Shown: positions 18,910 to 27,787 of the stretch, one piece after another | Layout of the letters: every line of letters starts with the position of its first letter | Position numbering within the stretch: the stretch's first letter is position 1 | Notes under the pieces: model-generated | What the model was told of the DNA's origin: nothing | What the model saw: the letters and a program-made list of their open reading frames with translations, nothing else | Database searches by the model: none | Program-made: the position numbers and the translations under genes | From: Herbaspirillum sp. Sphag64 | GTDB taxonomy: Bacteria > Pseudomonadota > Gammaproteobacteria > Burkholderiales > Burkholderiaceae_D | Direction of reading: 5' to 3' | Length of the DNA stretch: 64,000 nt | Assembly: GCF_014192645.1 (NCBI RefSeq) | Contig: NZ_JACHYE010000006.1 | Span: 124,001 to 188,000, forward strand

Positions 18910-19530
18910 TCAGAAGCGATAGCCGATACCAACACCGAGCAGCCATGGATCAATATGCACTGAGCTGACTTGGGTGCCAGAAGCATAGACATTGCTGCGC
19001 AGCTGAACTTTCTTGATATCGAAGTTGATCAGCCAGTGGTCGTCAATCTTGTAGTCGATGCCAGCCTGGATAGCCGGACCGAAGCTGTGGCCTTGCAGCG
19101 TGTCTGCACCATTGGCCAGATCAACGTTGGAAATGCGGGTGTAGTTGATACCAAGACCAAGGTAAGGGCTCCATGTAGCCGATGGCGTGAAGTGGTATTG
19201 CAGCAGCAAGGTCGGTGGTAATTCCTTGAAGGTGCCGATGCTGCTGCCATCCAGGCTCACGGTATGTTTTTGTGGATAGGTCAGAATCAGTTCCGTCGCC
19301 CAGTTTGCCGTGAAGAAGTAGCTGATATCGGCTTCAGGAATGGTCTTCGAGCTCACGCTCAGACGATCTGACGCTCCAGTGCCACCGATCGGAGCAGACT
19401 TGTTGTCTGGCGTGACATCGACAGCGCGCAGACGAATCAGCCAGGGACTTGGTTGCGCTTCTTGGGCATGGGCGACACCGGTGGCCGACAGAGTGCTGGC
19501 AAGGGCCAGCAAAATAGCGAGTTTTTTCAT
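18910..19530 (-). CDS. ompW: OmpW-family outer membrane protein
   Basis: 206 aa. A signal peptide is visible (MKKLAILLALAS..., cleavage after AHA). The mature protein is a predicted eight-stranded beta-barrel ending in the aromatic residue of GVGIGYRF, the usual outer-membrane insertion signal. ADISYFFTANWATELILTYP and PYLGLGINYTR are typical of OmpW, a small channel for hydrophobic compounds. The start was set at ATG 19530 because the signal peptide begins there. A perfect FNR box lies 83-96 bp upstream; in enteric bacteria OmpW is known to respond to FNR. It is divergent from hemN. Confidence 0.92.
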   Translation of the reverse strand: MKKLAILLALASTLSATGVAHAQEAQPSPWLIRLRAVDVTPDNKSAPIGGTGASDRLSVSSKTIPEADISYFFTANWATELILTYPQKHTVSLDGSSIGTFKELPPTLLLQYHFTPSATWSPYLGLGINYTRISNVDLANGADTLQGHSFGPAIQAGIDYKIDDHWLINFDIKKVQLRSNVYASGTQVSSVHIDPWLLGVGIGYRF

Positions 19531-19612
19531 ATTGTTGGTTGGCGCCGTAGCGCGGGTTGTGGTGAATAAAGCTGTGATGACCGGAATGTACGCGGGATCA
19601 TGGCGAGGGAAT

Positions 19613-19626
19613 TTGATGTCGATCAA
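19613..19626. promoter_or_regulatory. FNR box between ompW and hemN
   Basis: TTGAT-GTCG-ATCAA, an exact match to the FNR/ANR consensus TTGAT-N4-ATCAA. It is 83 bp upstream of the ompW ATG and 234 bp upstream of hemN, so ompW is the more likely target. Confidence 0.8.
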
Positions 19627-19736
19627 AAAAGCATTGATGCCTGTTCTGGCGTCAGGGTCATCGCTTCGTCATCACATGGTTTGCCTGGCTGTATCGTCGA
19701 TCGGGTGTTCAACCGCGCACTTAATCCGCTCCCGGT

Positions 19737-19750
19737 TTGATCCATGTCAA
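19737..19750. promoter_or_regulatory. Second FNR-like box, upstream of hemN
   Basis: TTGAT-CCAT-GTCAA, one base off the FNR consensus, 110 bp upstream of the hemN ATG. Together with the box at 19613 it gives one site per divergent gene. Confidence 0.7.
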
Positions 19751-19859
19751 GGTAACGCCGGCAGCGCATCCTTACACTGGCACCAATCTCACCACCGTTC
19801 GCACTGGCCTTGTCGCCTTGATATGGCGCGTCGTACGGCGGCATCTGGAGTTAAACAAT

Positions 19860-21329
19860 ATGGTGTTTTCCGCAATACCGATGGTTGCCCCGCCATCTGT
19901 TGAATTCGACGCGCATCTGATCCGCAAGCTGAGCCAGAATGGCCCGCGCTATACCTCGTATCCGACTGCGGATCGTTTTCACGAAGACTTTGGCTATCGC
20001 GATTACCTGCAGGCCGTGGCCGGATTACGCACCCGCGGTAGCCGCAATCCGTTGTCGCTGTATGTGCATATTCCGTTCTGCGAAAACATCTGCTACTACT
20101 GCGCCTGCAACAAGGTCATTACCAAGAACCGTGACAAGGCAGCTATTTACCTGAGCTACCTCAAGCATGAGATCGAGATGCAAGGCAAGCTGTTTGATGG
20201 CATGAACCAGATCGAACAACTGCATATCGGTGGCGGTACGCCGACCTACATCACGGATGCCCAGATGGGTGACCTGATGATGCATCTGCAGCGCTGGTTC
20301 CGCTTTGCGGATGATCAAGTCGGTGAATATTCAATCGAGGTAGATCCACGGACAGTGTCTCCTGAGCGCATTGCCAGTCTGCGTCGCCAGGGATTCAACC
20401 GGCTTAGTCTTGGGGTGCAAGACTTCGATCCACGCGTGCAGCAGGCAATTAATCGGGTGCAGCCCGAACAGATGACGCTGGACCTGATTCAGGCAGCGCG
20501 CAAGGTGGGTTACCGGTCAGTCAGTATCGATCTGATTTATGGCTTGCCACATCAGAATGTGATGAGTATGGCGCAGACGCTGGCGCAGGTTATCCGGGCC
20601 GCGCCGGATCGCATCTCGCTCTACAACTATGCGCATTTGCCGCATCTGTTCAAGCCACAGCGCCGTATTGAAGATGCCGATCTGCCCGGTGCCGAGGCCA
20701 AGCTTGACATGCTGGCGCTGAGTATTCGTAGACTCACCGATGCCGGTTATGTCTATATCGGCATGGATCACTTCGCCTTGCCGGGTGATGATCTGGCGAT
20801 TGCCCAACAACAGGGTCGCCTGCATCGTAATTTCCAGGGGTATTCGACCCATGCCGAATCTGACATGGTGTCCTGTGGCGTCTCGGCAATTAGTGCAGTG
20901 GCGTCCACTTACAGTCAGAATGTGAAAACGCTGGACGCCTATTACGACGCCATCGACAAAAACGAGTTGCCGATTGTGCGCGGCATCCGGCTGAATATGG
21001 ATGACGTTTTGCGCCGGTTGATCATTCAGCGTCTGATGTGTAACTTCGAGCTCTCGCTGGGTTCGATCGAGATGGCCTATCCGATCACCTTCAGCAGCTA
21101 CTTCGCTGCGGAAATCGAGAGTCTGCGGGCCCTTGAGCAGGATGGTCTGGTGCAGCTCGACGACGAATGGCTGACCGTGACAGCCAAGGGGCGTTTGCTG
21201 ATCCGTAACATCTGCATGGTGTTCGATCAGTATCTGCGGTCCACACCAACGCCACCCCGTAAATCGGGCAATGTGACGCAGACAGTCAGACAAAGTGCGC
21301 CGCTACAGCGTTACTCCAAAACCATCTGA
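19860..21329 (+). CDS. hemN: Oxygen-independent coproporphyrinogen III oxidase
   Basis: 489 aa radical-SAM enzyme that converts coproporphyrinogen III to protoporphyrinogen IX without oxygen in haem synthesis; cytoplasmic. The 4Fe-4S motif is Cys74-x3-Cys78-x2-Cys81 in CENICYYCAC, followed by the SAM-binding stretch HIGGGTPTY and EIEVDPR-type positions (IEVDPRTV). GPRYTSYPTADRF near the N-terminus and the long HemN C-terminal domain separate it from HemW. ATG 19860 is chosen, with GGAG about 10 bases upstream; the TTG at 19737 lies inside an FNR-like box and is not a start. Regulation by the neighbouring Fnr is very likely. Confidence 0.95.
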   Translation: MVFSAIPMVAPPSVEFDAHLIRKLSQNGPRYTSYPTADRFHEDFGYRDYLQAVAGLRTRGSRNPLSLYVHIPFCENICYYCACNKVITKNRDKAAIYLSYLKHEIEMQGKLFDGMNQIEQLHIGGGTPTYITDAQMGDLMMHLQRWFRFADDQVGEYSIEVDPRTVSPERIASLRRQGFNRLSLGVQDFDPRVQQAINRVQPEQMTLDLIQAARKVGYRSVSIDLIYGLPHQNVMSMAQTLAQVIRAAPDRISLYNYAHLPHLFKPQRRIEDADLPGAEAKLDMLALSIRRLTDAGYVYIGMDHFALPGDDLAIAQQQGRLHRNFQGYSTHAESDMVSCGVSAISAVASTYSQNVKTLDAYYDAIDKNELPIVRGIRLNMDDVLRRLIIQRLMCNFELSLGSIEMAYPITFSSYFAAEIESLRALEQDGLVQLDDEWLTVTAKGRLLIRNICMVFDQYLRSTPTPPRKSGNVTQTVRQSAPLQRYSKTI

Positions 21330-21392
21330 TTTTGCCAATCCATCCGTGTGAAAATAAGTGTGATGAGCAATCATCACATCATGCTAAAAAAC

Positions 21393-21420
21393 AAAAGGCC
21401 ACCGAGACAGGTGGCCTTTT
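21393..21420. terminator. Bidirectional terminator between hemN and fnr
   Basis: Perfect 11-bp stem AAAAGGCCACC / GGTGGCCTTTT with a 6-base loop. The stem ends in A4 and T4, so it works on both strands and serves the convergent hemN and fnr. Confidence 0.9.
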
Positions 21421-21436
21421 GCTTATGTCCGTGAAA

Positions 21437-22231
21437 CTAGTCTAGCGGACATAATTCGGTACCGGCAGCCAGTGCCTTCAGACGTTGCGGCTCGAGCAAT
21501 TCCACTTCACGCTTGTCAACGTATAGCCAGCCGAGCTTCTTGAAGCGGGAGACCAGGCGGCTGATGCTTTCGATGGTCAGGCCGAGGTAGTTGCCAATGT
21601 CTTCCCGTGACATGCGCAACTGGAAACTGGTCGACGAATAACCGCGCATGGCATAGCGCGAGGAGAGGTTGATCAGGAATGCCGCGAAGCGCTGTTCGGC
21701 GCGCATGTTCCCCAGCAGCAGCATCGCATTCTGTTCACGTGTAATTTCCTGGCTCATCATGCGATGAAAATGGCGCAACAGTGTCGGAATAACGCCAAAT
21801 AGTTCTTCCAGCCGGTGAAAGGGGATTTCGCAGACTTCGCTATCTTCCAGTGCTTCCACATTGCAGTGATGACGGTCGGTGCTGATGGCATCCATGCCCA
21901 TCAATTCACCAGCCATCTGGAAGCCAGTGATCTGTTGCTCGCCGCCGGGATTGAGCTGATAGGTCTTGAAGTGACCAAGACGGATGGCATACAGGCTCTT
22001 GAACGGATCGTCCATGCGGTACAGGCTTTCACCACGCGCAACCCGCTTGCGGCGCCCGATGATGTCATCCAGGCGGCTCATGTCGTTGTCGTCCAGTCCC
22101 ATCGGCAGGCACAACTGGTGCATGCTGCAATTAACACAGCTGGTCTTGATCGCCTGCGATCTGGCTGCTGCCGCTGCAGCCTCCGATACGGGAGAGGAGG
22201 TCGTGCGCGGGATCAGGTGGAGTTCGCTCAT
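21437..22231 (-). CDS. fnr: FNR-type oxygen-sensing transcription regulator
   Basis: 264 aa, Crp/Fnr family. Iron-sulfur ligands are visible: Cys32, Cys35 and Cys41 in SCVNCSMHQLC, and Cys134 in EVCEIP, matching the four ligands of E. coli FNR. Cyclic-nucleotide-type beta-roll at about 50-150, dimer helix, then the DNA-binding domain with REDIGNYLGLTIESISRL; the Glu-Ser-x-x-Arg recognition helix predicts TTGAT-N4-ATCAA sites. Anaerobic 4Fe-4S binding gives the active dimer. Start ATG 22231; longer in-frame starts exist but lack support. A perfect box 141 bp upstream suggests autoregulation. Confidence 0.95.
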   Translation of the reverse strand: MSELHLIPRTTSSPVSEAAAAAARSQAIKTSCVNCSMHQLCLPMGLDDNDMSRLDDIIGRRKRVARGESLYRMDDPFKSLYAIRLGHFKTYQLNPGGEQQITGFQMAGELMGMDAISTDRHHCNVEALEDSEVCEIPFHRLEELFGVIPTLLRHFHRMMSQEITREQNAMLLLGNMRAEQRFAAFLINLSSRYAMRGYSSTSFQLRMSREDIGNYLGLTIESISRLVSRFKKLGWLYVDKREVELLEPQRLKALAAGTELCPLD

Positions 22232-22371
22232 GTCTGTCGGGGCGGTTGGCGCAACGAGGCGCACTAGTGCGTCGTGCAATTCGTCACTGTGATTGGGTTG
22301 ATTCAATATAACGCAAAGCCGAGGACATCCCACGCATTGAAGGTACGATTGCCTAGGTTTATCAGGCTTCC

Positions 22372-22385
22372 TTGATCTGGATCAA
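22372..22385. promoter_or_regulatory. FNR box upstream of fnr
   Basis: TTGAT-CTGG-ATCAA, an exact FNR consensus, 141 bp upstream of the fnr ATG. It points to self-control, as known for enteric fnr. Confidence 0.75.
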
Positions 22386-22492
22386 CTCACGTCGCTGTCT
22401 AGCTGCAACAATGCAGCAACCACGCCCGGACAGGCTTGTTTTGTCGTGTAAGGGAGCAGGAAAGGTGCTTGCCGGCAAGCACAAGCGGGGAC

Positions 22493-23326
22493 CTATGGGA
22501 CTGAGCTGATGTCACGCACGATACTGGAGATACCGATGATGCAGCCCGTATCGTTGTAAATTGGCGAGATGGCCTGAGAAATTCTGACCTCATTGCCGTT
22601 TTTGTGTAGGCGCACAGTGTCGAAGTGATCAATGTGTTCGCCGCGCAGGATTTTCTGCATGATGAGGTGTTCCTCATCATGCAGGTTGCGCGGCAAGAGG
22701 CGCAAACTGAACTGGCCGATCATTTCATATTTGCAATAGCCGAAGAGTCGTTGTGCAGCCTGATTCCAGCTAACGATACGACCATCGAGGGTTTTGCTTA
22801 TGATCGCATCTTCGGCACTGTCGATGATGGCCAAGCATTGTTCGGCCGCGCTGCGACGCTGCACATCCCCAGTCATGTTGCGTGCAATCATGATGGCGCC
22901 GGCGAACTCGCCGGATTCGTCGCGCAGTGCTGATATCGTGACAGCAACAGCAATAGCGGTGCCATTTTTGTGCAGTCTGATGGTGTCAAAATATGGCAGG
23001 CGCTCACCGGCAAAAAGGCGTTCTACAGCCTGGTATTCCTCCTCCAGGCGATCAATCGGAATCAGCCTGGCCATTGCATTTCCGATCATTTCTGCTGCAC
23101 TGTAGCCAAACATCCTCTGTGCTGCAGGGTTCCAGGTCGTGACAATGCCACTCAGGCTTTTGGTGATGATCGCATCTTCTGCTGATTCAATGATGGCACT
23201 GGAGATGTTGGTCACAGCATGAGGCGCAATATCGATCGCAGCCGTCTGGGAACGTATCGGACGCCGCAAGTGCATGTTGCCATGCCGGCGGATCGCGGTG
23301 ATGCTCTCACAGGGGTTGCTCTTCAT
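22493..23326 (-). CDS. Double-PAS sensor protein without output domain
   Basis: About 277 aa. Two very similar PAS domains at about 42-155 and 163-277, each with the ESAEDAI/DSAEDAI start, TWNPAAQRMFGY / SWNQAAQRLFGY and a PAC ending (MIARNMTG, SIVRDIS). No kinase, GGDEF, EAL or membrane segment is attached; the frame stops right after the second PAC. AAGGA lies 7 bases before ATG 23326. It sits directly upstream of fnr on the same strand (261 bp). It may be a scaffold or sensor that acts through a partner, or what remains of a longer protein. Ligand unknown. Confidence 0.8.
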   Translation of the reverse strand: MKSNPCESITAIRRHGNMHLRRPIRSQTAAIDIAPHAVTNISSAIIESAEDAIITKSLSGIVTTWNPAAQRMFGYSAAEMIGNAMARLIPIDRLEEEYQAVERLFAGERLPYFDTIRLHKNGTAIAVAVTISALRDESGEFAGAIMIARNMTGDVQRRSAAEQCLAIIDSAEDAIISKTLDGRIVSWNQAAQRLFGYCKYEMIGQFSLRLLPRNLHDEEHLIMQKILRGEHIDHFDTVRLHKNGNEVRISQAISPIYNDTGCIIGISSIVRDISSVP

Positions 23327-23592
23327 GTTGATTCCTTGTGCAGACAAATCAGGGCAGTTCTGCAGATTACAGATGCCAATTGATGCCGGTAGTCAACGAC
23401 CATGCTTCGATATTAATTTGTGCATCACCGACCGCGTATCAGGAAATTCCCTATTTTCCACGGGGAAACATTTTCGATTAACCTGTCGACGCTGTTCGCC
23501 TCCGTAGCGGCAATCTGTATCTACATGAGAGCAATATCGATGTTTATGATGATGCAGATACACAACAGCAAGCACTCATCGGAGAACAAACC

Positions 23593-24606
23593 ATGCCGGA
23601 ACAGATTGCATTACAAAAGTTGCCAGAGAGCTGCGTGACGCCAGAGCAGTTGTCTTTGCCTGACATCGATGATGTACTGGCCGCCGCCGAGCGGATCGCA
23701 CCTTATGTCCATCGCACGCCTGTGTTGCGCTCCAGGACCATGGATAAAGCGCTTGGGGCGCAGTTGTTCTTCAAGTGCGAGAATTTTCAACGTATGGGGG
23801 CATTCAAGTTTCGTGGTGCCATGAATGCCTTGTTAAGGCTGTCTGCTCAACAGCGGCGTGCAGGTGTCGTGTGCTATTCCTCCGGCAATCATGGCCAGGC
23901 ACTGGCAATGGCCGGTAGTCTGCTGTCAGTGGCAGTGACAGTTGTCATGCCTGCCGATGCACCACAAGCCAAGATCACTGCCACGGCGGGTTATGGCGCC
24001 AGGATTGTGCTGTTCGATCGACATACGGAAGATCGGATGCAACTGTGTGAAGCTTTGGTGGCTGAGCAAGGCTTATCCCTGATTCCTCCTTATGATCATC
24101 CTGATGTCATCAGCGGACAGGGTACGGCTGCGCTGGAGTTGCTGCAGGAAACCGGGCCACTGGATGCCTTGCTGGTGTGTCTGGGCGGTGGCGGGTTGCT
24201 GGCCGGTAGCCTGCTGGTAGCACGTCATGTCGCGCCGCACTGTCGGACCTTTGGGGTGGAGCCAGAAGCTGCAAACGATGCGCAACAGTCATTGCGCGCC
24301 GGCCGTATCATCCGCATTGAGGTACCGACCACGATCGCCGATGGCGCGCAAACGCAGTCGCTGGGGCAGTATACATTTCCAATTATTGCTCGCGATGTGG
24401 CTGACATCGTCACTGTTAGCGATGACATGTTGATCAAATCCATGCGTTTCTATGCCGAACGCATGAAGATGGTGGTGGAACCGACCGGATGTCTGTCATT
24501 GGCAGGTGCACAGTTGCTTAAAGAGCAGTTGCACGGTCAGCGGGTAGGCGTCATCGTCAGCGGTGGCAATGTCGATCTGAGCAGACTGGGGGCCTATTTT
24601 GCCTGA
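23593..24606 (+). CDS. PLP-dependent threonine/serine (or threo-3-hydroxyaspartate) dehydratase
   Basis: 337 aa fold-type II PLP enzyme. The PLP Lys is Lys72 in AFKFRGA; Asn-binding SSGNHGQALA and the phosphate-binding glycine loop GGGGLL follow. No C-terminal ACT-like regulatory domain is present, so it is the short catabolic type (serine racemase, threo-3-hydroxyaspartate ammonia-lyase, or TdcB-like). FKCENFQRMGAFKFRGA favours the 3-hydroxyaspartate/serine racemase branch, but substrate choice cannot be fixed by eye. It is cytoplasmic. tag follows in the same direction. Confidence 0.85.
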   Translation: MPEQIALQKLPESCVTPEQLSLPDIDDVLAAAERIAPYVHRTPVLRSRTMDKALGAQLFFKCENFQRMGAFKFRGAMNALLRLSAQQRRAGVVCYSSGNHGQALAMAGSLLSVAVTVVMPADAPQAKITATAGYGARIVLFDRHTEDRMQLCEALVAEQGLSLIPPYDHPDVISGQGTAALELLQETGPLDALLVCLGGGGLLAGSLLVARHVAPHCRTFGVEPEAANDAQQSLRAGRIIRIEVPTTIADGAQTQSLGQYTFPIIARDVADIVTVSDDMLIKSMRFYAERMKMVVEPTGCLSLAGAQLLKEQLHGQRVGVIVSGGNVDLSRLGAYFA

Positions 24607-24742
24607 GCGCAAGAGCATCCGGTGAGTGTGTCATGCGGTCCGTGAGGTTTTGCTGCATGCTATTGCAGATTTACCTGATGTTCCTCGTGTTCCTGATATT
24701 GATCTCTCTACTAGCCTTTGCACAGATGCGGAAAATTTTGCC

Positions 24743-25414
24743 ATGAGCATGCCTGAAACCGGCCTCATCCTCGGTGACGATGGCCGTCCTTATTGCTACT
24801 GGCGCACTGAGCAGCCAGAGTATCAGCGCTACCATGATCTTGAGTGGGGACGACCGCTCACGGATGACCGCCTGCTGTTCGAGAAAATCTGCCTGGAGGG
24901 ATTTCAATCCGGGCTGGCCTGGATCACCATCTTGCGCAAACGGGAGCATTTTCGTGCTGCGTTTGATGGTTTTGATTTCCGCCGCGTTGCGGCGTATGAC
25001 GATGCCGATGTTGTGCGGTTGCTGTCCAACCCGGGTATCGTGCGTAATCGCGCCAAGATCTTGTCTACCATCAACAACGCGCGGCGCGCCTGTCAACTGG
25101 TGGACGAGGCAGGGTCATTATCGGACTGGCTTTGGCAATTTGCGCCGAACGTTGATCAGCTCAGCAGGGAAGTGACGCTGGAGCAGTGGCGTAGCAACAC
25201 GACCTCTGAAGCCTCGCATCAGTTATCTGATGCACTCAAGCAGCGCGGCTGGAGTTTTGTCGGGCCGACCACCATGTACGCAATGATGCAGGCCGTCGGG
25301 ATGATCAACGACCACCTCAGTGGCTGTGTCTGCCGCACTGAGGTGGAGCTGGCGAAGGCGCTGGCTAAGTCGCTGGTTAATGAGACAACATCACCGGCAG
25401 CGTCATCGTCTTGA
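24743..25414 (+). CDS. tag: DNA-3-methyladenine glycosylase I
   Basis: About 223 aa. Base-excision repair: removes 3-methyladenine from alkylated DNA. A structural zinc site is visible as Cys18 (PYCYW) and His31 (YHDLEWG) with the late pair HLSGCVC. WITILRKREHFRAAFDGFDF is the Tag core and SFVGPTTMYAMMQAVG is the C-terminal family motif. Start ATG 24743; upstream in-frame codons have no ribosome binding site, and the alternative ATG at 24749 is equally possible. Its last 38 bp overlap the end of the convergent universal stress gene. Confidence 0.93.
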   Translation: MSMPETGLILGDDGRPYCYWRTEQPEYQRYHDLEWGRPLTDDRLLFEKICLEGFQSGLAWITILRKREHFRAAFDGFDFRRVAAYDDADVVRLLSNPGIVRNRAKILSTINNARRACQLVDEAGSLSDWLWQFAPNVDQLSREVTLEQWRSNTTSEASHQLSDALKQRGWSFVGPTTMYAMMQAVGMINDHLSGCVCRTEVELAKALAKSLVNETTSPAASSS

Positions 25415-26201
25415 GGATAGTCTGTGTGACGCCACCCAGCAATACCTCACGGAATCGGCTATGTCCGTAGCCACCCATGACCAGTAAATCGGCGCCCTTG
25501 TCGGCAGCTAGTGAGAGCAGGGCATTGCCGATATCAATGTCAGTAAATTCGTTACTGACGTTGACCTTGACGCCATGCCGCGCCAGGTAAAGAGCAATAT
25601 CGGCACCCGGTTCCTGGCCGTGCACAATGCCATAGCGCGGGACATTGAACAAGGCAACCGTGACCTGTTTGGCCCGCCTGAGAGCGGGCAGGGCATTACT
25701 GACGGCACGGGTGGCTTCCATGCTGCCATCCCAGGCGATCAAGACATGCCGGCCGGGTTTTTCATAACGGCCTGCATGAGGCACGATCAGGAGTGGCCGC
25801 GAGGTGTTGAGCAAGACATATTCGGGCAGGTCACTGGGGCCGCCATCACCGACTTCATCGCGATCAGTCTGGCTGACAATCACCAGATCGGCATAGCGAG
25901 CCTGCAGCGCTAATCCGCCAGCGGCATCATCCTCGGTGAGACGCCGCTCATACGAAGTCACGCCAGCCTGCTTGACAATTTGCTCGAACTTGTCGAGATC
26001 CTTTTGCGCTGCATCACGCAGCTCCTGCAGCACCAGATCGAGGGAAACTGTGCCATCAGGATAAATAAAGCGGGAAATCCCGGTCATGGCCGCGCCCACC
26101 AGATGCGCCTCTTCGGCGATAGCAATTTCTGCGGCCAGACGAATCCGGGCGGCCGCATGGCGGGATTGGTCAACATGCACAACAATCGTTTTGTAAGACA
26201 T
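25377..26201 (-). CDS. Tandem universal stress protein (UspA family)
   Basis: 274 aa made of two Usp domains (about 1-140 and 150-274). The second has the ATP-binding signature GGYGHSRFREVLLGGVTQ (GxxGxxR...GGVT); the first, ending SDLPEYVLLNTSRPLLIVP, lacks it, as is common in tandem forms. Such proteins support survival under low oxygen or other stress; ANR-controlled Usp proteins are well known in pseudomonads. An FNR-type dyad lies 82-95 bp upstream of ATG 26201. It is divergent from the hemerythrin gene, which carries its own dyad. Confidence 0.92.
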   Translation of the reverse strand: MSYKTIVVHVDQSRHAAARIRLAAEIAIAEEAHLVGAAMTGISRFIYPDGTVSLDLVLQELRDAAQKDLDKFEQIVKQAGVTSYERRLTEDDAAGGLALQARYADLVIVSQTDRDEVGDGGPSDLPEYVLLNTSRPLLIVPHAGRYEKPGRHVLIAWDGSMEATRAVSNALPALRRAKQVTVALFNVPRYGIVHGQEPGADIALYLARHGVKVNVSNEFTDIDIGNALLSLAADKGADLLVMGGYGHSRFREVLLGGVTQTILKTMTLPVMLSH

Positions 26202-26282
26202 GAGTTCACCTTTGAAGGTAGAGGCTGGGTTGGTCAGAGCTTGATGTCATGGTTACCATAGCACCGTCAACGGCGACCAGGA

Positions 26283-26296
26283 TTGACCTGTGTCAA
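26283..26296. promoter_or_regulatory. FNR-type box upstream of the universal stress gene
   Basis: TTGAC-CTGT-GTCAA, a perfect 5-4-5 dyad of the same exchanged form as the one at 9136. It is 82 bp from the start codon of the usp gene and 177 bp from the hemerythrin gene. Confidence 0.7.
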
Positions 26297-26373
26297 ATCT
26301 TCATCAGAGCCAATTCACTCTGTGGTGAATGTTCACACAGAGAGTGTAAAAGAGCGCATGAATTCGGTTCTGT

Positions 26374-26387
26374 TTGACATGGATCAA
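26374..26387. promoter_or_regulatory. FNR-type box upstream of the hemerythrin gene
   Basis: TTGAC-ATGG-ATCAA, one base off the FNR consensus, 86 bp before the hemerythrin ATG. Confidence 0.7.
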
Positions 26388-26472
26388 CTGCGCCAGATGC
26401 GATCTGCTTAGAGTCAATTCTGAAGTAGAAAAAAGCATCACAGAAATCGATTCGATAACCGGGAACTGCACC

Positions 26473-26913
26473 ATGGAAGCTCGCAATTGCATATCGCATC
26501 TGCATTCAGGCATTGCCGGGATGGATCTTGCGCATCAGGCCATCATTGAGGAGCTTTCCACGCTAATGATTGCGCCCGATACAGAGATCGGCTGGCGACT
26601 GCAACGCGTTATTGCGCTGCTGGAAGCCGATTTTCGCGAGGAGGAAGTGATCATGGAGCAACTCGACTTCCCTGCGCTTCATGAGCATCGCGAACATCAC
26701 GCCAAACTACTCAGTGCCTTGCATCATGTGGTGCCGTCGGCACTGGATGGCAATTACGAGCTGGCGCGCCAGGTACTGAAGATGTTGCCGCACTGGTTCC
26801 TTGGTCACCTGGTCAAGATGGACAAGCCACTGATCGAAGCGATTCATTCCACGGATACGCAAACGGCGACTATTGCACCTGTAGTCAGTCAGCCCGGTAA
26901 GCAACTATTTTGA
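26473..26913 (+). CDS. Bacteriohemerythrin-like protein
   Basis: About 146 aa single-domain hemerythrin. Likely di-iron ligands: His in LAHQAI (first helix), FREEEVIMEQ with its Glu, HEHREHH, and the C-terminal HWFLGHLVKMDKP (HxxxxHxxxxD form). These proteins bind O2 (or NO) reversibly and are used for oxygen supply, storage or sensing in micro-oxic bacteria. The start was moved to ATG 26473 (MEARNCIS...), where the homologous part begins; the upstream frame includes the promoter with the FNR-type box. It is probably co-regulated with the divergent usp gene. Confidence 0.85.
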   Translation: MEARNCISHLHSGIAGMDLAHQAIIEELSTLMIAPDTEIGWRLQRVIALLEADFREEEVIMEQLDFPALHEHREHHAKLLSALHHVVPSALDGNYELARQVLKMLPHWFLGHLVKMDKPLIEAIHSTDTQTATIAPVVSQPGKQLF

Positions 26914-27013
26914 GGAGTAAGATATTCGGTGTAATCTTCGCGCCACCTGTTATTGCATCGTCGCAACCGCTGACGAAAGGTAGATGGGCACCAGTGGCAA
27001 ACGGAGAGAAAGC

Positions 27014-27730
27014 ATGGCAGTCAAGCAGCGCGTGGTCATTCTACAAATGGGGCATCCACCAGCAACAGTCCAGCAACGTGTTGGCGAACAGGCAAAGTGG
27101 TTCCTGGAGGCACTCGATGGCGCGGACTGTCATGTTGATGTAGTGCAACCCTTTCTGGGAGAGGCCTTACCATCCCCGGCGCAGTTTGATGTCGCCATTA
27201 TCAGTGGCTCCTGGTCCATGGTGACCGATCGAGAAGGCTGGAGTGAGGCGGTTGCCGCATGGATTCCCGGTGTAATTGCAAGTGGGCGTCGCTTGCTTGG
27301 TATCTGTTACGGCCATCAACTGATAGCGCACGCCCTGGGTGGTGTTGTTGCCTACAACCCGCGTGGCCGGGAGGTCGGACTGGCGCCGATTACTTTCACG
27401 GATACGGCCCATGCGGATCACTTTTTTGCTGATGCGCCACCGGCTTTCTTGGCCAACGTCTCCCATGAGCAAACAGTGTTAACGCCGCCGGCACAGGCCA
27501 AAATATTGGCTTTCTCGGAGCAGGATCCACATCAGATTTTGCGTTACGCGCCAAACGCGCTGTCGTTCCAGTTTCATCCCGAATTTACACCGCAGATCAT
27601 GCGCGCCTGCATCGCACGCCGCACGGAAACTTATATCGCTGAAGGCATGAACGTCAGCGCCATGCTCGACCAGCTGGCGCCAACACCTTATGCAGTGAAT
27701 CTGTTGTTGCGGTTTGTGAAGGGGCTGTAG
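27014..27730 (+). CDS. Class-I glutamine amidotransferase-like protein
   Basis: 238 aa, similar to the stand-alone GMP-synthase-like amidotransferases. The triad is seen: Cys98 in LLGICYGHQ, and the His-Glu pair in FQFHPEF. The oxyanion glycine strand IISGSWSMV and ANVSHEQTVL are typical. The ammonia acceptor domain is not fused, so the acceptor substrate is unknown; some members degrade gamma-glutamyl compounds. ATG 27014 is chosen because GGAGAG precedes it; an ATG at 26984 is weaker. It is 100 bp after the hemerythrin gene on the same strand. Confidence 0.85.
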   Translation: MAVKQRVVILQMGHPPATVQQRVGEQAKWFLEALDGADCHVDVVQPFLGEALPSPAQFDVAIISGSWSMVTDREGWSEAVAAWIPGVIASGRRLLGICYGHQLIAHALGGVVAYNPRGREVGLAPITFTDTAHADHFFADAPPAFLANVSHEQTVLTPPAQAKILAFSEQDPHQILRYAPNALSFQFHPEFTPQIMRACIARRTETYIAEGMNVSAMLDQLAPTPYAVNLLLRFVKGL

Positions 27731-27787
27731 TCGCGTCCGAGTCAAGGTTACGCTATTCAACGTTACATAATCCGGGGGCTGTTGCTT

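Noticed and set aside
19737-19859. N-terminal extension of hemN from a TTG
   Set aside because: The TTG is part of an FNR-like dyad and the extra 41 residues are not HemN-like; ATG 19860 has a ribosome binding site.
20517-21293. 258-codon minus-strand frame
   Set aside because: Antisense shadow of hemN; His/Gln-rich nonsense composition.
22297-22312. TTGATTCAA near the fnr start as another FNR site
   Set aside because: The half sites have no 4-base spacer, so it does not fit the 5-4-5 geometry.
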